A stretch of 64,000 nucleotides of DNA, from positions 558,001-622,000 of the forward strand of contig NZ_RAHT01000003.1 of assembly GCF_004798935.1 (NCBI RefSeq), in the 5' to 3' direction. The position numbers and the translations under genes are program-made. Below are positions 35,821 through 43,178 of the stretch, piece by piece. The first letter of the stretch is position 1. The number at the start of each line of letters is the position of its first letter. The notes below the pieces were generated by a model, which made no database searches, had not been told where the DNA came from, and saw only the letters and a program-made list of their open reading frames with translations. The DNA comes from Ningiella ruwaisensis. GTDB taxonomy: Bacteria; Pseudomonadota; Gammaproteobacteria; Enterobacterales; Alteromonadaceae.

Positions 35821-36255
35821 TTATTCATTGACAACGACAAGACCTTCATGCACTAACTCCATCGATTCAATGGCGACTTCGTTTGCATCTGCCTTTAATT
35901 CTGTAGACTGAATTTTGCTGGGCCAGGCATTTTTGACTCGCCACACCATCACCGGCTCATGCTGTTCATTTAGCAAGCTAATGATTAAGTCACGGCGCTC
36001 GATTTTGTTCATGCTTACGCTGTTGTACCATTCGTAAAATTCGTTATCGCTCGGGAAAACGCCGCGTTTTAAGGTAATGTTTGCAAATTTCTGCATTCCG
36101 GGCATTTTGCCTACGCTAAACTCAGGGCTAGCGCCATGGCGATATTCAATCACTTCTGTTTCGCAATCCAGGCCGGTTATTTCAGTAAAGGCGATAGAGG
36201 TGCCGCCCCACTCCACCTGAAAGTGAAATTTGGGTAAAGGATAAGCTGCTGACAT
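35821..36255 (-). CDS. Main CIS inner-tube protein (Afp1-like, gp19/Hcp fold)
   Basis: A 144-residue tube protein. It has YPLPKFHFQVEWGGTSIAFT, the FTEITGLDCETEVIEYRHG segment and ITLKRGVFPSDNEFYEWYNS, all hallmarks of the T4-gp19-like tube family. Stacked hexameric rings form the lumen through which the spike and payload travel. It follows the sheath gene by 35 bp, as in Afp-type clusters, where sheath and main tube are made in equal amounts. Confidence 0.95.
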   Translation of the reverse strand: MSAAYPLPKFHFQVEWGGTSIAFTEITGLDCETEVIEYRHGASPEFSVGKMPGMQKFANITLKRGVFPSDNEFYEWYNSVSMNKIERRDLIISLLNEQHEPVMVWRVKNAWPSKIQSTELKADANEVAIESMELVHEGLVVVNE

Positions 36256-36289
36256 AGGTTTTTCCTTCTATGTTTATACTGTTTAGGGC

Positions 36290-37777
36290 TTAACTTTCTT
36301 GCATTTTATGAGAGAACTTAAGCACAATGAATTCTGCTGGACGGACAACCGCCATGCCTATTTCGATGATCATGTAACCGTTTAGAATGTCGTCTGCCGA
36401 CATAGTCTGATTTAAGCCCACGCGAACAAAAAAGGCATCTTCGGGTTTTGCTCCGGCCAAGGCACCTGCACGCCACTGAAGGGTTAAAAAGTTAGCGACC
36501 ATGCTTTTAGCGCGAGTCCAGGTGTTTGCATCATTTGGTTCAAACACAAAACCGGCGGTTGCTTTTTTGACCGATTCCTCAACAAAGTTGAAAAATCGCC
36601 GCACTGAAACATAGCGCCATTCATTATCGTTACCCGCAAGCGTCCGAGCGCCCCATACCAAGGTGCCTTTCCCGGCAAACGCGCGGATGGCGTTGACCGA
36701 TTTTCCGGTCCCGGCATCTACATTGAGTCCATCGTTGATTGAATTGGTGATAGTGATGGCTGGCTTGTCGACCATGGCGAGACTGACATTGGCAGGAGAT
36801 TTAAACACACCTCTAGACGCATCCACTCTCGCATATACACCAGCAATAGCAGCACTGGGCGGCAAGGTAACTTTGGCGTTGGTGCGAATAAACGCTTTAA
36901 TTGCGTTATAAACCTCAGTTTGACTATCTCTTACCGAGCCATCGCTGATGCTTGTATCTGCGCTAATACTGCCAGCAGCATCACTGTTGCTTCCGTCACT
37001 GGCAATACTGGTGACAGTATGAGAGGCCACCTCAATAGAATCATCATCACTTAAAAAGCTTAAACTGGTGCGAAGATAAGGAAAATATGCGGCGCCATAT
37101 TTAACGATGTCTTTGTCGGAAAGAATTTCACCGCGAAAATTTGTGGTAACCTCAGCATTTGTGTCGGTTGCTCCCGGTAAGGCGTCACGCACATCCGCGA
37201 TGGTAAAACGGTCTTGCATTTTTGCGCAACTGTTAAGCGCAGCATCAATAATATCGCCCACTGATGAATCATCGGCGGTATTGCTGGCTCGATGTGAACA
37301 GGCATCCGGGAAAACGTAGAGAGTTGGCTCATCAAATTCTTCCAACACACTAAAGGCGTTAATAAAATCATCTTTATTATAAGACGTGCTCGTCGTGTCA
37401 CCGATGGACATGATGTAACAAGCGCCGCCGCCATTAGCAAAAAATATTTGCATACTGTAATACAGTAAGTAATCAGGAATAGCGGGAGGTGTGCCTGCAA
37501 AACTGACTGAGGTTTGCGTGATGGTGTTCGAATCGCTAATGAGTGTTTGCTTCACGTCAACGCTTATCGTCTGCTTGGGGCAGCGGCCAAAAAGAGCTTC
37601 ATACTCCAGTAGCGAGGTAATTTTAGTCGGTATTTTACTCAGCGATTCTCCTTTTTCGTTTATGGCTTTTTCGGTATAGCCAATAAACGCCGGGATAGCC
37701 GTTTCGACGGCAGCGACGGCCGGTGGAAAAGTCGCGATTTCTTCGATATAAACGCCCGGTGTTTTATACAAGGCCAT
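36290..37777 (-). CDS. CIS contractile sheath protein (Afp2/3/4-like)
   Basis: A 495-residue phage-tail sheath protein. The N-terminus LYKTPGVYIEEIATFPPAVA and the C-terminal third (SVRRFFNFVEESVKKATAGF, FEPNDANTWTRAK, ILNGYMIIEIGMAVVRPAEF) are the conserved sheath core that winds round the tube and contracts. It is the only sheath gene in the operon; Afp and PVC carry three. The 200-residue middle is Ser/Asp/Ala-rich and variable (outer surface domain). A clear ribosome binding site precedes the ATG. Confidence 0.95.
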   Translation of the reverse strand: MALYKTPGVYIEEIATFPPAVAAVETAIPAFIGYTEKAINEKGESLSKIPTKITSLLEYEALFGRCPKQTISVDVKQTLISDSNTITQTSVSFAGTPPAIPDYLLYYSMQIFFANGGGACYIMSIGDTTSTSYNKDDFINAFSVLEEFDEPTLYVFPDACSHRASNTADDSSVGDIIDAALNSCAKMQDRFTIADVRDALPGATDTNAEVTTNFRGEILSDKDIVKYGAAYFPYLRTSLSFLSDDDSIEVASHTVTSIASDGSNSDAAGSISADTSISDGSVRDSQTEVYNAIKAFIRTNAKVTLPPSAAIAGVYARVDASRGVFKSPANVSLAMVDKPAITITNSINDGLNVDAGTGKSVNAIRAFAGKGTLVWGARTLAGNDNEWRYVSVRRFFNFVEESVKKATAGFVFEPNDANTWTRAKSMVANFLTLQWRAGALAGAKPEDAFFVRVGLNQTMSADDILNGYMIIEIGMAVVRPAEFIVLKFSHKMQES

Positions 37778-37861
37778 AATGTTTCCTTAGATGCGTGCAT
37801 TCCACATCAGTTATTGATTAATGTTTGTCAACATACATTGCGTTGGCATTGAGTCTTACTC

Positions 37862-38452
37862 TTATTCTTGATCTGACTCTGCAGAATCATTGCTTGTTTT
37901 AAATTTTGATGTGACCAAAATCTCATCAATTTGCGTTGCGTCCACTTGATTATCAGCATCGACTTTGACAAGTCTGGCTTTGTATATGGCGCTTGGAAAG
38001 TAGGTGCCGCCCAACATGCCCCAGATGTGATTGAGCTTTTCAAAATCGACGGTATGTAAATCCAAAATGATGCGAGACAGTTCATCAGGAAAGGGATTAC
38101 TGGCTCTGGCGTTTTCTGACTCAAAAAATGGCTTGTCTTGAAAAAACGCCATGGCTTGGGATAAGCGAATCAAGTCGGTTTGATACGTGCCAAAATCAAA
38201 AGCCATTAAAATGTAAAGATTGAGATAAACAGGCGGCTGCTTATAGAAATTTTGCCCTGCTAGAGTACGAGTAACATGGGACTGGTTTCGCATGCTGGTT
38301 TCGTGCGCGATATTCACAAGGGCCAGGCGTAAGCCGGGATTGATATCAGAACTTTGCAAGGTGTGTAAATGCCCAATGCTGACTTGTGTATCAGATACAC
38401 CAAGCTGGTCGCGCAACTCTACACGAAGATAATCAAACACCGAGTGGATCAT
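37862..38452 (-). CDS. DUF4255 CIS cap/terminator protein (Afp16-like), first gene of the operon
   Basis: A 196-residue DUF4255-type protein. The family motif is seen in MIHSVFDYLRVELRDQLG, ALVNIAHETSMRN, and PPVYLNLYILMAFDFGTYQT followed by LIRLSQAMAFFQDKPFF. In Afp the homologue (Afp16) caps the tail end and limits tube and sheath length. In Afp the gene lies late in the cluster; here it opens it. GGGAG sits 10 nt before the ATG. It lies 84 bp before the sheath gene and about 180 bp after a near-consensus promoter. Confidence 0.9.
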   Translation of the reverse strand: MIHSVFDYLRVELRDQLGVSDTQVSIGHLHTLQSSDINPGLRLALVNIAHETSMRNQSHVTRTLAGQNFYKQPPVYLNLYILMAFDFGTYQTDLIRLSQAMAFFQDKPFFESENARASNPFPDELSRIILDLHTVDFEKLNHIWGMLGGTYFPSAIYKARLVKVDADNQVDATQIDEILVTSKFKTSNDSAESDQE

Positions 38453-38641
38453 CTCACACTAACTCCCTGTCACCATTTTTAAGGCGTAATAACGCCTGCG
38501 ACGCATGTCACTAAAAATTTAAAATTTATGGCTAATTCCGGAACGCGAGACCTAAGGCGGGATACATCAACAACAAGTCATCAAAGCATTGAATAGGAAA
38601 ATTCAGCTTTCGCACTAAACTTGTTCCATAGCGTCTTATTA

Positions 38642-38670
38642 GTATTAGTAGTTCGGAAATTAAATGTCAA
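38642..38670 (-). promoter_or_regulatory. Strong sigma-70-type promoter of the CIS operon
   Basis: On the minus strand TTGACA (38670-38665), 17-bp spacer and TAATAC (38647-38642). The start of transcription would be near 38635, giving a ~180-nt leader to the first gene at 38452. The leader contains a small GGCGT-TATT-ACGCC hairpin (about 38483-38496). No operator is obvious within the promoter itself. Confidence 0.65.
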
Positions 38671-38732
38671 CCCTATTGTATTAACAATCTGCTAACATTA
38701 TAAATATCCGATAAAAAATTTATTTTTGTTAT

Positions 38733-38755
38733 ATTCTCGGAAGTGTTTCGAGAAT
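38733..38755. promoter_or_regulatory. Inverted repeat in the divergent CIS/lysozyme region
   Basis: ATTCTCG (38733-38739) and CGAGAAT (38749-38755) form a 7-bp dyad with a 9-bp centre, about 60 bp upstream of the CIS -35. Candidate regulator site only. Confidence 0.35.
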
Positions 38756-38790
38756 GCTGAAATTTAGGCAAGCCAGACGTGTTGCAGTAA

Positions 38791-38833
38791 GAACGTCTTG
38801 TTTATTGAAACGTCTTGTCTGTAAGACGTTCTG
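38791..38833 (+). promoter_or_regulatory. Nested inverted repeats upstream of the lysozyme gene
   Basis: AACGTCTT occurs at 38793-38800 and 38810-38817, and its complement AAGACGTT at 38824-38831. The first and third can pair over 10 bp (AGAACGTCTT with AAGACGTTCT), the second and third over 8 bp with a 6-nt loop, so two hairpins exclude each other. It lies about 30 bp before the lysozyme ATG. Either an operator for a dimeric regulator or an RNA switch is possible. The rest of the 38453-38861 gap holds only the CIS promoter and the 38733-38755 dyad. Confidence 0.45.
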
Positions 38834-38861
38834 TATATAAAAAACACTACCCGGAGTTACT

Positions 38862-39443
38862 ATGACACAAACACAAAGTGATCAATCATCCAGTCGGCTT
38901 CCCAAAATTGATTTTGATTTTATTAGTCAATTGGAGGGAGGATGTCTTACCACTGGCTATGTTCCCGACCCAGAACATAGCAAAAGCGGCGTGACTATAT
39001 CCGTTGGATTTGACTTAGGTGCAAGAAACGCATCTGATTTACGCGCGTTGCCGCTAAATCCGGATTTAATTGATAAGCTTACACCTTATTTGGGGCTTCA
39101 AGGGATGGAAGCTAAAGCATTTTTGGACGAACATCCCTTAGAAATTACGCAAGCGCAGGCTAATGTCATCAATCAGAGCATAAAACGACAGTTTATCGAG
39201 CAATTACAGGCACGATATAATCAAGCCAGTGATCTGCCCTTTGAAAACATTCCGCCTGCATGGCAAACCGTTATTACTTCCGTGGAGTTTCAGTATGGTA
39301 ACGCGTCGAAACGTTGCCCAAGCTTTTGGCGCTGCGTGACGACCCAAGATTGGCATGCTGCAATTAAAGAATTGCGCAACTTTGGGGACCGCTACTCATC
39401 CAGGCGAAACAAAGAGGCTGATTATGCAAGCAAGCATGCGTAA
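38862..39443 (+). CDS. Pesticin-type lysozyme-like muramidase
   Basis: A 193-residue protein with the pesticin/T4-lysozyme-like muramidase domain. An early Glu in ISQLEGGCLTTGYVP is the likely catalytic acid, and SGVTISVGFDLGARN gives the Asp/Thr part of the E-D-T triad. The helical C-terminal lobe follows (PPAWQTVITSVEFQYG, FWRCVTTQDWHAAIKELRNF). There is no signal peptide, so it needs lysis, a holin-like step or CIS delivery to reach peptidoglycan. The gene starts with a good ribosome binding site (CGGAGTTACT) and diverges from the CIS operon. Such a lysozyme could release assembled CIS particles by cell lysis, or help a particle through a target wall. Its last 20 bp overlap the next gene. 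Confidence 0.82.
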   Translation: MTQTQSDQSSSRLPKIDFDFISQLEGGCLTTGYVPDPEHSKSGVTISVGFDLGARNASDLRALPLNPDLIDKLTPYLGLQGMEAKAFLDEHPLEITQAQANVINQSIKRQFIEQLQARYNQASDLPFENIPPAWQTVITSVEFQYGNASKRCPSFWRCVTTQDWHAAIKELRNFGDRYSSRRNKEADYASKHA

Positions 39444-40008
39444 GCGCTGGGTAATCCTGTTTTCAGCGTTATTTGTTTTTTCGTGCCAGACGGCTCCTGA
39501 AAAAAAAACGGCTATGCCTCGCTTGCAATTAGAAAATGGCCAGTATGTTGAAAGCTGCAGAGCGTATAATCAGGCGCGTATCGTGTTTAAAATTGCTGAA
39601 ACCTATGCCAATCAGTTGTTATCGTCTCAGTACTTAAGTTGTTCGCTTGATAGCAGTTTGCAGCCGGCTGAAAATCAAAACGCGGTAGTAAGAGCCATTT
39701 TCCATCAACTGCCTGTGCGCAGTATGCCATTATCGCTTGCTCCTATGGTTGACGGTGATGAGACATTTTCCATGGCGGGTTTTAATATGTGGCTGGAAAA
39801 AGCTTTGCTCACTTATACAGATGAATTGGTGAATATTGAGGTGCAATACAAAGGGCAATTACCGAAAAGCCGTCACCTTGTTTGGGTGTCTGATAAAGGC
39901 CTGCAAGGAAATTATATTGCGTATTTTCCAGCCATTGTGATGACGAAAAATACAGAAACCGGATTAGTTGTCGAAGGCCTTATACCTCTATACCAAAGCG
40001 GCTTTTAG
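39424..40008 (+). CDS. Small lipoprotein overlapping the lysozyme gene
   Basis: About 194 residues from ATG 39424 (or 39436). A lipoprotein signal is clear: RKRW, hydrophobic core VILFSALFVF, then lipobox FVFS-Cys, with Gln-Thr-Ala following. The mature part has no family I recognise; strands such as QLPKSRHLVWVSDKGL suggest a compact beta-containing domain with a second Cys (SLQ...YLSCSLD). The frame is open further upstream, but those starts would lie deep inside the lysozyme gene and lack a signal. The overlap with the lysozyme gene suggests co-translation; a role in lysis or envelope passage (as in phage lysis cassettes) is a guess from context only. Confidence 0.68.
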   Translation: MQASMRKRWVILFSALFVFSCQTAPEKKTAMPRLQLENGQYVESCRAYNQARIVFKIAETYANQLLSSQYLSCSLDSSLQPAENQNAVVRAIFHQLPVRSMPLSLAPMVDGDETFSMAGFNMWLEKALLTYTDELVNIEVQYKGQLPKSRHLVWVSDKGLQGNYIAYFPAIVMTKNTETGLVVEGLIPLYQSGF

Positions 40009-40070
40009 CCCATATTTGCGCCTTGATTACAATAATGAGTCACGAGAGTCGTCGCGAACTAAAACGAGTG

Positions 40071-40745
40071 TTATAAGAAACTCGCTATTTCACCCAGACT
40101 TTTCTTTTTTGAAGCATGCAAAGGAATAGTTGCATCCTTATCGGGGTAGCCTGCGATTATAAGCATGTAAGGGCGTTCATCATCAGGGCGCTGGCATATT
40201 TTTGATAAAAAATTCATGGGTTTGGGCGTATGAGTCAGTGTTGCAAGTCCTGCATTGTGTAACGCTGTAATGAGTATGCCAGTGGCAATACCAACTGATT
40301 CATGAATATAGTAATTCTGCTGCTTTTGTCCGGCTTCAACGCCGCCTTTTTTCTGAGAGAAAATAGCAATTAACCAAGGCGCGGTTTCCAAATATGGTTT
40401 TTGCGCATCGGTGCCTAATGGTTTCAGTGCATCTAACCATTGCTGACCCGCAGAGCCTTCATAAAATCGTTGTTCGTGTGCTTCGGCTTGCTCTCTTACC
40501 TGCCTTTTTACATATGGCGATGAAATCGCGACAAAATGCCAGGGCTGATGGTTAGCACCACTTGGTGCCCTGCCTGCCGCTTTTATGCAGTTTTCAATAA
40601 TCGCTTGTGGAACAGCCCGATTGCTGAAGCTGCGAATACTGTGACGGCGTTTAATATTTTCAAAAAACGTTTCTGAGCGACTGAGCATTTCGTGTTGCGG
40701 ATATTCGATAAAATCATCAAGCACTTTATTTTCATGGGCTTTCAT
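40071..40745 (-). CDS. Nitroreductase-family flavoprotein
   Basis: A 224-residue FMN-dependent nitroreductase-fold oxidoreductase. Signatures: RRHSIRSFSNRAVP (FMN phosphate-binding Arg/Ser stretch), AAGRAPSGANHQPWHFVAIS (FMN binding), and ESVGIATGILITALHNAGLA followed by TLTHTPKPM. The N-terminal half and TLTHTPKPMNFL are typical of the subgroup near iodotyrosine dehalogenase/BluB-like enzymes. The substrate is unknown. The gene stands alone, converging with the lipoprotein gene; no terminator is evident in the 60-bp gap between them. Confidence 0.9.
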   Translation of the reverse strand: MKAHENKVLDDFIEYPQHEMLSRSETFFENIKRRHSIRSFSNRAVPQAIIENCIKAAGRAPSGANHQPWHFVAISSPYVKRQVREQAEAHEQRFYEGSAGQQWLDALKPLGTDAQKPYLETAPWLIAIFSQKKGGVEAGQKQQNYYIHESVGIATGILITALHNAGLATLTHTPKPMNFLSKICQRPDDERPYMLIIAGYPDKDATIPLHASKKKSLGEIASFL

Positions 40746-40859
40746 ATAATCTCTTATTCTTTGTAAGCTAATTGTCGATTATAGCTAGTTAGTAAAATTC
40801 ATCGTAATTAACAATCACTCTCAGTGATCATTTTCAACAATCATACTAGGGAAATTCTG

Positions 40860-41348
40860 ATGAAGCGAACACACACAATACCGCCTATTTGCGCCAAAGA
40901 TATTGCTCCCCAGATTAAGAAATCAAATTATCCCGAGCCGTATGCTTCGCAAATGCAAGGGAGAGAAAAGCGTAAACTTGGTGACCATTTTGGGCTGACA
41001 AATTTTGGGGTAAATCTTACTGAGCTTCAGAGTGGAGCTGTTTCCGCACTTTTTCACAAACATACTAAACAGGATGAATTCGTATATGTGCTGAGTGGAA
41101 CTGGTCAGGTAAGGATGGGTAAAAAACTATTCAATATATCAGCAGGTGACGTTATAGGTTTTAAAGCGAACTCAGGTACAGGTCATCAAATTATAAATTC
41201 TGGCAATGAATTGCTCGTTTTTATTGAGGTAGGTGATCGAACATCAAATGATCGAGTGGATTATCCAAACGATGATTTATGCGCTAGCCTCAATGAAGAC
41301 GGTCATTGGTTCTTCACAAATAAAAAAGGTGAACCCTACGCCCAATAG
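40860..41348 (+). CDS. Cupin-domain protein
   Basis: A 162-residue cupin, taken to start at ATG 40860 (ribosome binding site AGGGAAA) rather than at the upstream GTG (40824). The double-stranded beta-helix motifs are visible: LFHKHTKQDEFVYVLSGTGQ (motif 1, two His and Glu) and GDVIGFKANSGTGHQIINSG (motif 2, with His). These are metal-binding positions, but the catalytic role is unknown. Such small stand-alone cupins often handle sugars or small acids. It lies 30 bp before the ychJ gene and may be co-transcribed with it. Confidence 0.85.
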   Translation: MKRTHTIPPICAKDIAPQIKKSNYPEPYASQMQGREKRKLGDHFGLTNFGVNLTELQSGAVSALFHKHTKQDEFVYVLSGTGQVRMGKKLFNISAGDVIGFKANSGTGHQIINSGNELLVFIEVGDRTSNDRVDYPNDDLCASLNEDGHWFFTNKKGEPYAQ

Positions 41349-41378
41349 CTTTATTCACGCAATTTAAAAAGGATTAAT

Positions 41379-41849
41379 ATGATATTTCTCGAACAACATT
41401 GCCCCTGCAAAAGTATGAAACGATATGAGGATTGTTGTTTACCCATCCTAAACGATGAAAAGCCGGCACTGAACTGTGAGCAATTGATGCGCTCCCGCTA
41501 TACTGCCTATTGCGTCAACAATTTTGAATACATTGTTAACACTTATTCATTAAGGGCACGCAACGAACAGAATATCAGCGTAGATTTCATAAAGCATCAG
41601 GCAGCGAGTACTAAATGGTTACATTTAAACGTGGTCAATTCACATGAAACCAGCGTTGAGTTCAAGGCTTTTTACCAAGATGGACGCGCTATATATTGTT
41701 TGCATGAGCTTTCTTATTTTGTGCAGGAAAATGGGAAATGGCGATATGATAATGGAGATTTGCTGGGCACGACCGGTAAACTCAAAACAGGGCGAAACGA
41801 AGCATGCTTTTGCGATAGCGGAAAAAAATTTAAGCACTGTTGTATGTAA
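41379..41849 (+). CDS. ychJ: YchJ-like protein with N- and C-terminal SEC-C motifs
   Basis: A 156-residue UPF0225/YchJ family member. A Cys cluster at the N-terminus (CPCKSMKRYEDCC) and a SEC-C zinc motif at the C-terminus (CFCDSGKKFKHCC) flank an NTF2-like central domain with the family stretch QLMRSRYTAYCVNNFEYIVN. The SEC-C motif is also found at the SecA C-terminus, where it binds zinc and SecB; YchJ function is unknown. The ribosome binding site is AAGGA. The gene is immediately upstream of the tRNA-Trp/secE block, but a promoter intervenes. Confidence 0.9.
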   Translation: MIFLEQHCPCKSMKRYEDCCLPILNDEKPALNCEQLMRSRYTAYCVNNFEYIVNTYSLRARNEQNISVDFIKHQAASTKWLHLNVVNSHETSVEFKAFYQDGRAIYCLHELSYFVQENGKWRYDNGDLLGTTGKLKTGRNEACFCDSGKKFKHCCM

Positions 41850-41893
41850 TTGAAAATTGAGAGCCGGATATCGAATTAAACTGCGCTTTTTGC

Positions 41894-41921
41894 TTGTATC
41901 ATTTGATGGGGTAAGTATAAT
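41894..41921 (+). promoter_or_regulatory. Promoter of the tRNA-Trp/secE/nusG unit
   Basis: TTGTAT (41894-41899), 16-bp spacer and perfect TATAAT (41916-41921), followed by a G+C-rich stretch. It is about 120 nt upstream of the tRNA and is the only strong promoter before it. Confidence 0.6.
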
Positions 41922-42049
41922 ACGCGTCCCTCCCTTATGACGCTGCAATTTCCCAACGAAATCTCAACTTCACAAGGGTAGTGTAACTACTTGATGCTGA
42001 CGTTTAATTTACAGCCAATAGTTACTGATACAGTTTACGGTAAAAGTTT

Positions 42050-42126
42050 AGGGGTGTAGTTCGAATTGGTAGAACAGCGGTCTCCAAAACCGACGGTTGG
42101 GGGTTCGAGTCCCTCCGCCCCTGCCA
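42050..42126 (+). tRNA. trpT: tRNA-Trp (anticodon CCA, CCA tail encoded)
   Basis: Full cloverleaf: acceptor AGGGGTG pairing with CGCCCCT, D arm GTTC...GAAC, anticodon loop CTCCAAA with CCA at 42084-42086, T loop TTCGAGT, and encoded CCA at the end. It closely resembles E. coli tRNA-Trp. The base pair 27-43 appears as G-A, a mismatch at the end of the anticodon stem. In many gammaproteobacteria this tRNA sits directly before secE, as here, although the usual tufB and tRNA-Thr/Tyr/Gly neighbours are missing upstream. Confidence 0.95.
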
Positions 42127-42183
42127 CTTTTACAAACAAATGATTCAACGCCGCATGAAGGGCGTTTTGCTAAGGTAACACTC

Positions 42184-42561
42184 ATGAGTGAAAAGGCAGA
42201 AAATTCATCTAACCCATTAGACATCTTAAAATGGCTAATAGTTTTCGCATTGTTAGGTGGTTTAGTTTACGGATATGAAACCTACGAAGAAATTTCAGTG
42301 CTTTATCGCGCATTAGCAGCAGTAGGTATAGTGGTCGTTGCTTTAGGTATTGCAGCAACTACAACAAAAGGGCAAACGTTTTTAACGTTTGCAAAAGACG
42401 CACGCACCGAAGTGCGCAAAGTGGTATGGCCGACGCGTCAGGAAGTGGTGCGTATGACCTTGATTATTTTAGCTGCTACCGCAATTGTCGGTTTGATGCT
42501 TTATTTAATCGACATGGTGCTTGTTTGGGCGATTGGATTAGTTACAGGTATCGGAGCGTAG
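42184..42561 (+). CDS. secE: Preprotein translocase subunit SecE
   Basis: Taken to start at ATG 42184; a longer frame reaching into the tRNA is an artefact. 125 residues with three predicted membrane helices (about 14-33, 40-59, and 90-112 running into the C-terminus), the three-helix form typical of gammaproteobacteria. The conserved cytoplasmic amphipathic helix and hinge ([19 protein letters not shown]) is intact; it clamps SecY in the SecYEG channel. It is followed 1 bp later by nusG, as in the standard operon. Confidence 0.97.
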   Translation: MSEKAENSSNPLDILKWLIVFALLGGLVYGYETYEEISVLYRALAAVGIVVVALGIAATTTKGQTFLTFAKDARTEVRKVVWPTRQEVVRMTLIILAATAIVGLMLYLIDMVLVWAIGLVTGIGA

Positions 42562-42562
42562 C

Positions 42563-43099
42563 ATGGCGGAAAAAAAGTGGTATGTAGTACAGGCATTTTC
42601 TCAGTACGAATCACGCGTTAAAAAAACGCTTGAAGAATATATCAAAATGCACGGTATGGAAGAGTACTTTGGCGAAATCCTTGTTCCTACGGAAGAAGTG
42701 GTAGAGATGCGCGCCGGTCAAAAGCGAAAGTCTGAGCGCAAATTCTTTCCGGGTTATGTTCTTGTTGAAATGGAAATGAACGAAGATTCTTGGCACTTGG
42801 TGAAAAGTATTCCTCGAGTCCTTGGGTTTATTGGAGGTACCTCTGACCGTCCAATGCCTATCAGCAAACGTGAAGCAGATGCGATATTGAATCGTCTGGA
42901 AGAATCCGTTGATAAGCCAAAACCAAAGACGCTTTTCGAACCGGGCGAAGTGGTGCGCGTTACCGATGGACCATTTGCGGATTTCAATGGCGTAGTCGAA
43001 GAAGTCGATTACGAAAAGAGCCGCCTAAAAGTGTCGGTGCTTATTTTTGGTCGCTCAACGCCAGTCGAGCTAGAGTTTGGTCAAGTAGAAAAAGGCTAA
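42563..43099 (+). CDS. nusG: Transcription termination/antitermination factor NusG
   Basis: 178 residues of normal length. The NGN domain ([40 protein letters not shown]) contacts the RNA polymerase clamp, and the C-terminal KOW domain ([20 protein letters not shown]) binds Rho or ribosomal S10. It is followed by a strong terminator rather than by rplK, so the usual secE-nusG-rplK continuity is broken here. Confidence 0.97.
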   Translation: MAEKKWYVVQAFSQYESRVKKTLEEYIKMHGMEEYFGEILVPTEEVVEMRAGQKRKSERKFFPGYVLVEMEMNEDSWHLVKSIPRVLGFIGGTSDRPMPISKREADAILNRLEESVDKPKPKTLFEPGEVVRVTDGPFADFNGVVEEVDYEKSRLKVSVLIFGRSTPVELEFGQVEKG

Positions 43100-43115
43100 G
43101 TCCTCGATTCAAAGA

Positions 43116-43150
43116 CCCTCGCATAGCGTCTGCTTTGCGAGGGTTTTTTT
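43116..43150 (+). terminator. Rho-independent terminator after nusG
   Basis: CCCTCGCA and TGCGAGGG arms with a loop of about 12 nt and seven T. It ends the trpT-secE-nusG unit. Confidence 0.85.
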
Positions 43151-43178
43151 ATGCTTTCATTTTAAGCAGTGCGATTCA

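Noticed and set aside
37060-37500. 146-codon minus-strand frame within the sheath gene
   Set aside because: Out-of-frame overlap of the sheath gene; composition not protein-like for any CIS component.
13100-38452. Cluster considered as an ordinary Myoviridae prophage or a canonical T6SS
   Set aside because: There are no capsid, terminase, portal or integrase genes, and no TssB/TssC or TssJLM. DUF4255, DUF5908, CIS tape measure and AAA+ ATPase point to an Afp/PVC/MAC-type system.
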